Origin: Taeniopygia guttata
Lineage: Eukaryota > Chordata > Aves > Passeriformes > Estrildidae
NCBI RefSeq assembly: GCF_048771995.1
Contig: NC_133032.1
Location: forward strand, 23,461,501-23,525,500
Reading direction: 5' to 3'
Length of the DNA: 64,000 nucleotides
The notes beneath the pieces were generated by a model, which saw only the letters and a program-made list of their open reading frames with translations, was not told the origin of the DNA and did no database searches. Each line of letters opens with the position of its first letter. Positions within the stretch are counted from its first letter, which is position 1. Made by a program: the position numbers and the translations under genes. Below, piece after piece: positions 39,001 through 49,280 of the stretch.

Positions 39001-41379
39001 TGTCTTCTTGCGATGCTTTTGGCTGGGCCCTGCATGAGGAGCCCCTTCCCCTTGTTTCTTGATGCCACAAGGACACTGCTAAGAAATCACAGCAGTATTT
39101 CTATTTTGCCCCAAAGTGCTCACAGCTGCAAGGGCTCTTCGGCCACCCAGAGCTGCTGCTGTGGTGTCCCCAGCAACACTTCTGTCGTTTTAGGCCATGT
39201 GGGCTCTCCTGTGACCACTGGTGGCTGGTCCCTATCCCCAGGCTGCAGCAGCCAGACAAGGGCACAAGTCCCTACGTGGACACCATTATTTGGAATGAAC
39301 GTGTCTTCCCGATCACTTGGGCAAAGAAAAACCATATGTGTTTTGGATTCATTTTCCCCAGATGTTTTCCAGCTTGCATTTACCCTCAAGCGGAATGGGA
39401 TTTGTTTATGCGCTGCCCAGGTTTCCTGTTCCCGTGGGCCCTGGCACTGTAGCCCTGCAATGTCTGCACTGCCTCCCGCTCTGGAACAGCAGGTCTGATC
39501 CCTGAGGTCTTTAGAAACTCTGCAGACTCAATCATCCCAAACCACACATCACTCTGGAGACCCTGGGCCCTGTTATCCCACAGTGCTGGCAGTGCCCTCC
39601 TATCCCCAGTGTGCTGATGCACAGGTCACTGCATCCAGCTGGTCCAGTGGAGTTTCGTCTCCAGCTCTCCCTGCTTCTTGCAGTCCCTCTCTGCTCTGCA
39701 CCCAAAATGCTCTGTCTGTGGCCTAACTGCAGCTGCTCCAGCAGCTGCGTTACCCAGCACAGATTATCACAGATCTGCACATGGCAGAGCATGTTTTTGG
39801 GGTGGGATATGTGTCTGCTCACACACTGGCTGCTGGTGAGGCAGCAGCTGCCCACTCTTCTGCCCAGCTGTGGTCTTGCAGGATCCATTCCTGGCTGTAG
39901 GAGCAGCCCACATGCCATGCAGAGCATTGCACAGACCTACTTATGAACTTGTTAAATTATTATCCCAACATCAAAGGGAAAGAGACCATGGTGAGAGGAT
40001 GGACTTTCAGAAAGGTGCTGGCAGCAGGACTCCCCCACCCTGCAGACTCTCCCTGCAGCAGGAACCTCTCAGCAAATCAGGTCAGGTCCTGCTTTCAGAT
40101 GTCAAAACTTTCTCACAAGCTGTTAACCAACTTTGTATTCTAACTTTAAAATGTTTCTTTTCCTCTATCTTTGTAAGACTCACTTTTGCAAAAGTAAGTG
40201 ACAGAGCAAGGAGCTGTGGGATCTTCGATTCAGTATCTTTCATTTTGCCAAATAAGTGGAGGCTGTGGTGAGTTCACAATGCACTAACTTATGCTACGTG
40301 GTGGCTTGGTAGCAGTGGCATGAACTGAGGGACAAGTGACCCTTGCTGAAGAGCCCATCTTGATCCAGGCTGGCTTTGTCTGGGACAGGTTAAGTGCACT
40401 CCAGCACTGATAGCCACGATGTGAGAGGCTCTCAGAAGGCAGCAGCCTGCATGGAGGGAGGGGAGATGCCTTGCACAGGAGAGAACAGCCATCCCTCCTT
40501 AAAACTGAGGGACAGAGAGATGATCATCTCCACTTGGCTAGGAATTGCTCATACTCATGTCTCTTGTTGTACTTAAGGAGACCCTATTTCCCTTCAGTCA
40601 GGGGGTCAAAATCGTGCTCTGGTTGCAAGGGGCTTGGGAGCAAAGCATCCCATGGGTGCAGAAATCCCTCCTCAGTTCCTGGTGTGCACTGAACCCATGC
40701 TCAGGCAGCACCTCTGCATCATTTCCACTTTAGTTCCCTTAAGAGTAAATACACGCTTTCTTCTCAGCATTTTAAACAACTAGAGAGAGAGCACTGCTCT
40801 ACCAATAGCACTCGGCTCTATGTACCTTTGACTCCTACTTCAGTGTCCAAGCCCCTGGTCTCAGTTTCAGTAAGGAAAGGCCATCCAATGCAGCACACCA
40901 GTGTCAGAAGAGCTGAGGCTCATTGTTTAAGAGAGCCTATTAACAGAAAACTCAGATGTTTAGTCTTCTCTTCCCTGAGGTTTTTTAAAAGAATGTTTTC
41001 CAAATATTGTTGCATGCCATAAGGTCTTTCCCCCACTGCCAGTCGCTTCTGCAGTGCTTGGATGGAAGTCACTAATTCACTGGCAGGCTGTGCAGCAAAC
41101 CGCCGCTTCTGGCTCCTGCCACCCGCCCGCCGGCCCCTATTAGGAGGGATATGGCAAGTGCTTTATCTGCTGCCCGTATGGCAGCCCTTATGGGGCAGAC
41201 GTCAGGGGAAAGAGATGCCTGCCAGGGGGTTGGCCCCCTCTGGCTGGCATCACTCTGCCCCCTGACGCCTCCTCCCCTTCAGAAGCCTGCCTCTGCTGAG
41301 ACTCCACTCTCCCAGCGTCTCCCTGCTGCCATTCCTCATCTTTGACTTAAAAATAGGGGCTGTGGGGTAAATCCCATCA
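33001..41379. other. Long non-coding stretch, no gene recognised
   Basis: More than 8 kb of mixed DNA. The longest frames are 155 codons at 35756-36223 (plus) and 170 codons at 38986-39498 (plus); both overlap frames on the other strand and lack recognisable domains. A T-rich low-complexity run lies at 35375-35438. A CpG-bearing patch at about 41099-41135 precedes the next candidate element. No transposon or RNA gene is recognised. Confidence 0.5.
35375..35438. repeat. T-rich low-complexity tract
   Basis: Runs of 6 to 12 T are separated by single G, GG or GGG and one short AATGGC interruption. It is a low-complexity tract without a recognisable retroposon next to it. Confidence 0.85.
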
Positions 41380-41690
41380 AAATCATGACTTGCTGGGATG
41401 CTGATCCCCTTTGGGTTTCTTCATCTGCAGGGCATCACTGTTGACCTGCCATGAGCACGGTCCCTCAGTAACCCCGTTCTCCCAGCTTGTTTTCCTTGGA
41501 AAGGCCGTGGCTCCTGCGGTTGCTGACAAAGTTTCTTTGTAAGCGTCCCGCGGGCTGTCAGTGCCTACTTGCCCGGCCGGCAAGGAGGGCTATCACTAAT
41601 GTGTGTCATTCATCAAAGCAAAATTACATGTGTCCCAAAAAAAGGGACAGCATGCAGACAAATTACAGCATGCAGCAAATTGCTTACTTT
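41380..41690. promoter_or_regulatory. Candidate conserved non-coding element with nested repeats
   Basis: Complex sequence with retained CpGs (near 41548-41551, 41573 and 41577) runs into an AT-rich part. At 41631-41649 TGTCCC and GGGACA form a 6-bp inverted repeat around a 7-A loop. At 41647-41681 an 18-bp unit beginning ACAGCATGCAG is followed directly by a second copy lacking one base. No protein-like frame is recognised. The regulatory reading rests on texture and these small structures. Confidence 0.38.
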
Positions 41691-41696
41691 CAGAGG

Positions 41697-41712
41697 AAAA
41701 AAAAAAAAAAAA
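41697..41712. repeat. Poly(A) tract, 16 A
   Basis: A mononucleotide run of 16 A follows CAGAGG. No transposon body is recognised before it. Confidence 0.85.
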
Positions 41713-44700
41713 TACAACCCTCTGTTTTCCTCCCCTCCCAGAAGTAGGTGTTTAATTCAACATATTAACACCAAGAAATCTAATTATAGCTGCAGGATGA
41801 AGGAAACGCAGTTGCAGCACAGCACAGCTCTTGCCCCATCCGGTGGGTGAGAAGTGGCCGCGCTGTGCCACATCCCAGCAGGGTCAGCCCCCGGCCCCCC
41901 ATGCTGCAGCGGGGACCCGGCACGGGGAGCAGCCCTGAGGCCACCCCACAGCGCTCCAGAGCACACGGGGCCACAGAGGACAGGAGATGGCTGTGCAGAG
42001 TTAGAGGGTTACATTATGTTTTTAACCACCTTCCTGCCTTGAGGGACGCTTCCTTTCTCCCTGGCTGCAGCTGTGCTGCTCTGGTGTGAGCTGGGACTGA
42101 GGCTGGGGAGAAGGGCTGGTTGCATCGGTGAGTAGCTAGTGCTAGAGAAGAAAGGCTAGAGGGAGACACCAGGCAGGTGTCAGCCACATGCTCTGGGAGC
42201 CAGCAGCCCTCCCAGAATCTAAGGGCAGGGCATGAGCCTGGTACATGCCTGGTGGGGTACCTGCTAGAGTTCCTCTGTCCCAAGGGAAGGGGAAAAGGGA
42301 CCTGGCCCCAGCCACACTTGATTCCTACCTGGCTGCCCTTGCAAGAGCACCTGGCAGGGGTCTGCTCAGCTAGTTTTGTCTTTCAGATAGTAAAAACCCC
42401 TCTTACATAGTTAATTGATTTTCATAATCATGTTCTTCTCATCTACGTGTTTATGTTCTTCACTATTCACAAATCTGATCTGACATCTGAGTTACAGATT
42501 TCAGAAATTAACCTTCCTCCAATGTTTCTGTTTCAAGGTATCTCTATTTATTTATAGTCCTGTGAAATGCCTTTCAATAGGAGTGATTTCTACTTTTGGC
42601 AAGCAGAGGAGCCTATTGTTTTCCATGGAAATCAGTTTTGCCAGTGGGGCAGAACCTAAATGGGTAATTGTGGGTCAGAATGTAAGACCCTTACTGGAGC
42701 TCAGCAGCACTGGGCTGTAAGGCACCTCACAGGGCTGGGCTGCAGGGCACCCATCACAGTCTGGGCATCCCAGATACCTGCCAGGAACAGGGAGCTGATG
42801 GCAGATCCCTCTGCTCCAGCAGGAACCAGGCAGGAGGGCCCTCAGCACTGTTGGAGCTCCCCAGCAAAGCTGCAGCCTGGCAACTCAGTTTGATTTGCCA
42901 CAGTGACCTGTGTGCTCCTCCATCAAACAGAGAACAGCTGTGCTCCTCAATCAAACAGAGAGCACACAGGTCGCCTTCAGGAACAGGGCTTCTGAATTTC
43001 TCAAGCAACAGTTAACCTGGCAATGACATTATTTTCTTATTTGTGGAGGATGGTGTGTGTGTTATTACTGTGTTACATCAGAAATAATGCTCTCTGGCTC
43101 ACTCCACGTTCAAGAGCTACTCTCTTTTATGAAGCATCATGCAAAAGGCAAGAGAAGCTTCTCCTTTTGAAGCTGCAATAGACCTTGCAAAGGAAAATAA
43201 AACAAACCACAATTCTTTATCAGAATAAAGAAAAAGAAAACAAAGGGAGAAAAGCAAGGGCACATTGCGCTAAGAATTAAAGGTAATTTTGGAGTGGCCG
43301 CAAAATAATTGTCCCCGTTTTTCCTGGTGATGGTGGTGCTGCAGGCAGGAGGGGAATCAGGGAGTGAGAGCTGATGGGCAGCATCACACAGAGGCAGTAA
43401 TCCCCACATCCATGCTGGCAGAGACAGTGCCTTCACACACTTCAAAGGGATGTGTGGTATGAGAGGGTAGTTACTTGCTTGGTTTTTTAGGCCCCCCTCT
43501 TGGGACCAGACTGTTTCTGTATTTTAGCCATTTACCTTGACCCAAATGTGGTAATATCCCATGAAATTTGCTGGGGTGGACAGAGTGGAATGTGGTACTG
43601 AACAGCTGGATGGCCAAAGTCAGGGGGCTGGCTGGAAGGAAGTGTGATGGTCTTGCACTCAGGAACTCATAATTATGCTGGTTTTAGCTAGAAGCGCCTT
43701 GGTCAGGAGGTACATAAGGGCTGAAAGACTCAGCTGAATTAATCAAGCTTTGGGTGAACCAGGAGCCTCAGCTGCAAGGCAGCTATGGAAAGGGAAAAAG
43801 CAGTGATGGGGTGTGTTGGTCCAGGCAGCCCCAGCAGAAGCAGCACTGAGCAGCACCATTCTGTTTGATGTCAAGGTGGCAGATCACCATTCACCTTCCC
43901 AGTGATGTCATTGGTGGCTCTTACCACTGCAAGTGAGCCTGACCCCAGAGCAACCTCACAGCCCTTCCTCACCCTTGGCTGCTCTCACCATCAGACCACA
44001 TTTGAGTCAAACGGCAGAGGGGAGTAACAGCCACAACCTGCAATCACCAACCTGAAATAGCCCAGAGGGACTGGTTTGTGACCTCTCAGGCTCCCTGTGA
44101 GTGTCTCTCGCCTGCTGGAGCGTGGGTGGATGCCAACAACCTTGTGGGCCACCTGCACCCTGGGTGCCCCGAGCCACTGTGTCATCAATGAGGTGATGGA
44201 GATCAGTGCACCCAAAATGCCCCTTGTGACAGGATGATTAGGGAATTGCTGGCCAAGCCTGCATGTCCCCAAAGACCAGGTCAGCATTTGGCTGCCCTGT
44301 GGTTACAAACCCAGCCCGTGACCTTCCTGCCATCTGTTGTCCGGCCTCACAATAATGGAGGGGTTTCTATTCTTGCTGAGCTGAGCCCACTGGCTCTTAC
44401 CCACCCTGTAAACAAAACCGGCCCTCTGGAAGTCAGCAGACATCAAGGATGTAATTTAGTTTCTTAACAGCCTTGCTGAGGCTATTTCAGTATGCATGCT
44501 GTGATGGTGGCACGGCGCTCCCTACTGCCTTGGTCAGTGATCAGGGTGAGGAACAGCCAGGGATGAGAGCCTGGCAGGACACGCTGCTGGTCAGGGACCT
44601 TCAGCTGCCCGAAGGCTGCTGTGTTCGTCTTGTTCGTTACAATTATCTCACTCCAATGATCTCCTTACCTTCTTTCTCAGTTGCAGTAAGGTTATTGTAC

Positions 44701-45630
44701 CAAGCACAAGCATATTGGTTTTTCATGTGGCTCTGAAAAGAGAAGGAGAGCCCAGTTTTCCCCTCAGCTGGGTCTTCCCCACCAGCAGGACACTGCTGGT
44801 GCTTTTACTTCAGCCCAAGCCCTAAACCTTTTTCTACACTGGCTATACTTTGCCATGGTGTTGCTACATGGCATGCTCATAGTCTCAGTGATTATGCACC
44901 ATAAATCACTATTTATGAACACCCAGAAGAGTGCACTTTATTTAAAGACAATCACATTAGTTTGGTCTTGGTCTGCAGACCAATGTGCGACTTTAGGAGC
45001 AGTGGGGCAGAAGGACGTAATCAGGAATATTTCCCTTTTGGGTACTCTTTAAGAGCAGCCAGGCAGCTATAAAGGGAAACTTACTCTTCATAAAATATTA
45101 GAGGTAAAAATTAGTATCTTGTCTGCATTTTGTGCCTCAGTTGCTCCCTCTCCTTTCACTGCCCATGAACTGTGCAGCTTATTCACCTGCAGCCACCAGG
45201 ATTTTGTCAGTTAAGGCACCCTTCAGGAAAGTGTTAATTGCCACAAATCCAATGGTTCTGGCAGAAGCCTCACACAATCAGCTGAAATGCTGTCACCTGC
45301 ATCCCAAGGCTGCCATAGTGCTGGTCTTGGTCCCAGTGTGCCATATGACCCTCTACAGCAACTCCAGCCTTGCCAGCAGCCAGGGGCACCAAAACCATGT
45401 GTTAAAACTTTAGCCCTCTGAAACACTTGTTCATTAGAAACTAAGCCCTTTTCCTCAGTGCTTCAACTCTCTGTATGCATGCAAACTCATTCAAATCCTA
45501 AATTCTTTTTCTGAATTAAATTGTCAGCCTCCCACTCAGGCAGATACATAAGCACTGACTGTGTAACATCAGCTTAGCTCTCTGTGTAACACATGAAAAA
45601 GCCTTTAAAATTGTATATTCTGCCCTGCAG
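41713..45630. other. Non-coding stretch, no gene recognised
   Basis: A G+C-rich part (41840-41960) is followed by mixed DNA. Frames on both strands reach only 102 codons and show no recognisable product. The compact inverted and tandem repeat at 42905-42972 is listed separately. Confidence 0.5.
42905..42972. repeat. 13-bp perfect inverted repeat enclosing a 28-bp-period tandem duplication
   Basis: The left arm GACCTGTGTGCTC (42905-42917) and right arm GAGCACACAGGTC (42960-42972) are perfect reverse complements with 42 bases between them. Inside, a 23-base unit beginning TGTGCTCCTC at 42911 repeats at 42939 with one mismatch. Strand slippage followed by template switching could create this. 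It could extrude as a hairpin in single-stranded DNA or RNA. Confidence 0.9.
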
Positions 45631-46190
45631 CATTTATCTCATATTTTGATCCTGATTTCTCCCTGTTCAAACTCTTATTGGTCCCTTCAAGTGCATTGAT
45701 GGTTTATGCGCTTCTAATTTAGGGTTCATTTGGGACTTGCCAGTTCTGTGATCATTCTGTATCAGTTTGTTCACTTACTAATGTATTCTCAAGCCACAGA
45801 TTATGATGAATTTCTGAATCTGGTAAAGATAGCAACAAAATATTTTATTCACATTTCATAATATGAAGATGTAGCAGTTTATACTTCTGAAGGAGCTATT
45901 AATCACCATTTTAATTCTCTTTTTGAAACAAAACATTCTATTTAGAAGCAAAGGGAGGCTTCAGGGGTAATATTGAGGGTAGGATAAGGTAAGACACTTC
46001 AATTAATTAAAATTTTAAAAAATTATAATGGCTATAAAAATTTGTGTTGATACAATACTCCAGAATTAGTGGAGATTTGGTGCCTGCCACAGAGCAGTAT
46101 GTTAAAACATGGTGATTAATAATAATGCATTATACTTTCAGTAAATTGTTTAATATATTGCATTAATGACATTTCTCAAGACCAGTTTAA
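45630..46190. promoter_or_regulatory. AT-rich candidate regulatory block
   Basis: AT-rich complex sequence has many homeodomain-type cores, including CAATTAATTAAAATTTT near 46001-46017 and GATTAATAATAATGCATTA near 46112-46130. There is no open frame of 60 codons or more. It lies just before another candidate element. Either an enhancer or AT-rich background is possible. Confidence 0.28.
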
Positions 46191-46489
46191 GTTCCCAGCA
46201 AAACTTAAAGGCCGAGAAATAGCATCTTGGAAGCCAGGAGAGGAGGAGAACTCTCTCAGCCCCTGAGCCATGGCAGAGCCCTGGTCATGAGGCTGTGGTA
46301 GGCAGTGCTGCTGTCTGGGAGGTGCTGGGAACTGCCAATCTCCAGCTCTGGCAGATCCTGCTGGATTATAATAGATGTCAAACCTCCATCTACTTTGAGC
46401 AAGGAAAATATCCTATTTTTTCATGTGCAGTGTGAGTCATAATTAAAAGAAACATATGGGTCTTCAGCTGATGTACAACCACATAAGGA

Positions 46490-46870
46490 TCATCAATGAT
46501 ATTTTTCCCCCATCCTTGTCCTTGCCCCATGGATCGATGTGCTTAACCAAAGGCATCAAAACTCAGCAATAAAAAGGCGCCATGATTCTATTGTGTGCTT
46601 CTCACTGCAGTGCTACCTTTTTCTTTCCTCAGAAAGAAAACGCAGACCGCCCTGCAATTAGCAGCAAAACCATGAATACTTTCTTCGTTAACCACAAATG
46701 GTTCTTTTCGCGACGAGCGGGCTCACATATGTTCTAAATATGTTCAGTTTCATTAGGCGGCGAAGCGCTGTGGATCTGCTATTTTATTCAGGAAGGCAAA
46801 CAAGAGCTGCATATGTGCAACATAAGTTGAGGAGAATGGGAAAAACTCAAGGCACTTGCAGAGTGCCTGA
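46490..46870. promoter_or_regulatory. Candidate conserved non-coding element
   Basis: Complex sequence with retained CpGs (near 46535, 46578, 46640, 46648, 46686, 46709-46717 and 46758-46764) contains CTGCAATTAGC and GTTAACCAC words. CpGs kept within AT-rich DNA suggest selection or low methylation. A 21-codon frame at 46672-46737 and a 114-codon frame from 46698 cross it but show no domain, so it is called regulatory rather than coding. Confidence 0.42.
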
Positions 46871-46949
46871 GATGCTCGGACGTGATGATTTAATGTGGGA
46901 TTGCACCCAGCTTGTTTCCGTCAGCCTTGTCACTAGCAGAGATCAGCGT

Positions 46950-47000
46950 GATCCAACCGGTGATGCTCTGACTGGTGATGATCCAACCAGTGATGCTCCT
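46950..47000. repeat. Imperfect 30-bp-period tandem repeat
   Basis: GATCCAACCGGTGATGCTC at 46950-46968 recurs at 46980-46998 with one mismatch (CCAGT for CCGGT). A GGTGATG word between them adds a partial internal copy. It is a short local duplication with no known family. Confidence 0.85.
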
Positions 47001-47009
47001 GCCCTTTGC

Positions 47010-48088
47010 CAGCTTAGAAGTCCTTCAGAAAAGTGGACCTAGGGGCTGCAGGTGGCCAGTGTGTGGGGATTTTTCTCTGCTGCCCAGCAACAGTCCCCCA
47101 GGCTGAGGGGCCAACAACTGCTCCCCAAAAACCCTCTCTGAATGACAGTTAACAAAGGCGGCTGCAGCGAGATGTGCCGCTGATTCCTGATGCATGCAGG
47201 GTGTGAGGGGTGAATTCATCCCAAGTCCAAGCCCCCACGCTGGGGGACAGCTGGACCTTAGCGTGCCACAGCAGTCTGCAAGCTGAGAGAGATGGCTGGG
47301 GGCTCCCCCAGTTTGTCTTCTATTGGAGAAAAATCTCTCAAATATTTTCATTTGTTGTCATTAGGGATTTTTTACTTATTGCTTTGTTTCTCTAGTTATC
47401 TGATCAAAATCTTCCAAGAATTGAAAATGTGGGTTTTTTCATAACTCAGAAGCACATTCACTTTTTTCCCCCAAGCCATTTTGGACACGGGAAGCAAAGC
47501 AGGAGGTTTTTCAGACCTCAGTGTCCCTTTTCAGTCTCTCCCTGGAAGGCATGATGGACCAGTTCTAATCCATGTAGCACATTTATACAGCGTAGCAAAG
47601 GAAGATTTGTGTAAATCACATTTTTAATGTAAACACATACAGTGTTAAAAATATTCACACCCTTGAGTGTTTCCCATCACGTGTGCGCTAATGAGGGGAT
47701 TATGAAATATGTTTTTTGTGCTTTACACTTGGTCCTTCTGATCCACTCTCTCCCACCAGAAGGGACCCCGGGAAGGGTGGCCCTGCCTGCCAGCAGGGAA
47801 ACACTGTGAGAAGTCGTAAGAATGTGCACTGTGTCCTTGAACCCTCACAAGAGCTGGAGCCACCACGTTACTGGCACAGTGTCATTGGACTTTGCATTCA
47901 TCAAGGAGAGTTGTGTCCTATGGAATTGCGACCTGTTGGAGGCACCTGGAGGGACTGCAGAAGGTGATGCTGACTCGATGTCCACCCATGCCTGCAGCCT
48001 TGCAGTGCCCTAGCTTAAATTGCATGCACGGAGTGATATTCCTCAGAAATAAAGACAGCAAAATATAAACAAAGAAAAATAGCTCTCA
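47010..48088. other. Non-coding stretch, no gene recognised
   Basis: Mixed DNA with short overlapping frames (up to 108 codons, 47025-47351 minus) and no recognisable product or repeat family. Confidence 0.5.
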
Positions 48089-48089
48089 G

Positions 48090-48400
48090 AGGGCCCCAGG
48101 AAAGGAGCTGTAAGAAATTAATCTGTTACTATTTGCTGATGGTGTAGAGATATGTTTTAAATGCCTGATTTGTGGCAGAGAAGCAGTTGTAAAGCACCAA
48201 ATCAAATAAACAAGTGAGAGCTGCTGTTGTAGGAACAACCAGCAATCAATAAGTATCCCAATGTCTGCCGCAACTCTATTCATTTTTCTTTCCCTTAAAC
48301 CCAGGAATTCTATTAATAATGTCTTAGACAGTGCATGGACTGCTCTGTAATCTTTGTGCAGTGCTGAGCAATTTTCACCTCGGCACACTCTGTGCCTGCT
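48090..48400. promoter_or_regulatory. Candidate conserved non-coding element
   Basis: Complex, balanced sequence has AATTAATC, CCAGCAATCAATAAG and ATTAATAATG words and two isolated CpGs. The minus frame across it (48086-48388, 100 codons) resembles nothing known. It is the first of a near-continuous series of AT-rich blocks to 49.3 kb. Confidence 0.33.
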
Positions 48401-48458
48401 GCCAGGAACTCAGGAAGCATAGAGTTAAATAAGTTTGCCTTTTCCTCCATCCAAACAA

Positions 48459-48508
48459 TTGGAATCAGCAGTTTGCATTATTTTAAAAATGAATGCTTGG
48501 AATCAGCA
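48459..48508. repeat. Spaced 12-bp direct repeat
   Basis: TTGGAATCAGCA occurs at 48459-48470 and again at 48497-48508, 38 bases apart, each followed by a purine and a short T run. The copies sit just before the T18 tract. It may be a chance or slippage-derived duplication. Confidence 0.8.
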
Positions 48509-48522
48509 ATTTTCTTTTCCCC

Positions 48523-48540
48523 TTTTTTTTTTTTTTTTTT
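48523..48540. repeat. Poly(T) tract, 18 T
   Basis: A mononucleotide run of 18 T precedes AAGATCTTGAGGG. A minus-strand retroposed tail is possible, but no body is recognised. Confidence 0.85.
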
Positions 48541-48589
48541 AAGATCTTGAGGGTTTTTTTTATTTAAAGTGGAAAACTACATTAAGTGC

Positions 48590-49280
48590 AAGGCACTCAA
48601 CAAAGAAACAGTCATAAAGCCTAAGTATTCTTAGAGTTATAAAATATGTCCGTGGTGGCAATTCTACTACCAACAATGAAGTTTTAAGCATTAATATGCC
48701 TTCATTGCAGTTTTAATGCCTTAATATTGACTCTATAGCTCTTTTGGGTAATTTTGCTTTCTCTGGTACTTGAAAGGTGATGATGTCAGCGTTCTTCATA
48801 CTGATTCATATGCAGGTTGATGAAGCTGAGTTATTTATTGAGTTCCATTATATTTTCTATAAACATTAGTTCTCAATAAACAGAGACATTTAGCCGAGGG
48901 TTTATTTATTAAATAGGTACTGTACAGATGGTTTTGCCACACATGATGTGCTGCAGAGGATATTACTCAGGAATAATCAGCTGTGTTATAGCTTGGCTAA
49001 ATTAATAAGATGATAATGATGAAATTGATGCTTTTGAGCTAGGCTTGGTAAATGGTTTTTGCATAAACAAACTGATAAATTTGAGAAGCAATTACTTGCT
49101 TGTCAAAGATAAAAACACAACAGGGCCCATTTATAGTTAGGTCCTATTTATTTTTAAAGATTGTACCAGATTTTATGTTTAATACACTGCAATTAAAAAA
49201 TAATACTTAAATGAAGAATAATAAAAAACTAACTTTCTGAGCTCTCCTTCAAATCTGAAGATGCAGCATTGCTTGGTTAG
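48590..49280. promoter_or_regulatory. Long AT-rich candidate conserved non-coding block
   Basis: About 690 bases of AT-rich complex sequence have no open frame of 60 codons or more. It carries varied motifs, including TTATTTATTAAATAG near 48902, CTAAATTAATAAGATGATAA near 48998, a TGATGTCA word near 48781, and CAATTACTTGC near 49090. Scattered CpGs (near 48651, 48790 and 48895) are kept. The texture is that of developmental enhancer clusters; conservation was not tested. Confidence 0.4.

Noticed and set aside
46672..46737. 21-codon frame beginning MNTFFVNHKW, superficially like a homeobox-protein N-terminus
   Set aside because: Too short and the resemblance covers only about five residues; kept only as a low-interest finding.
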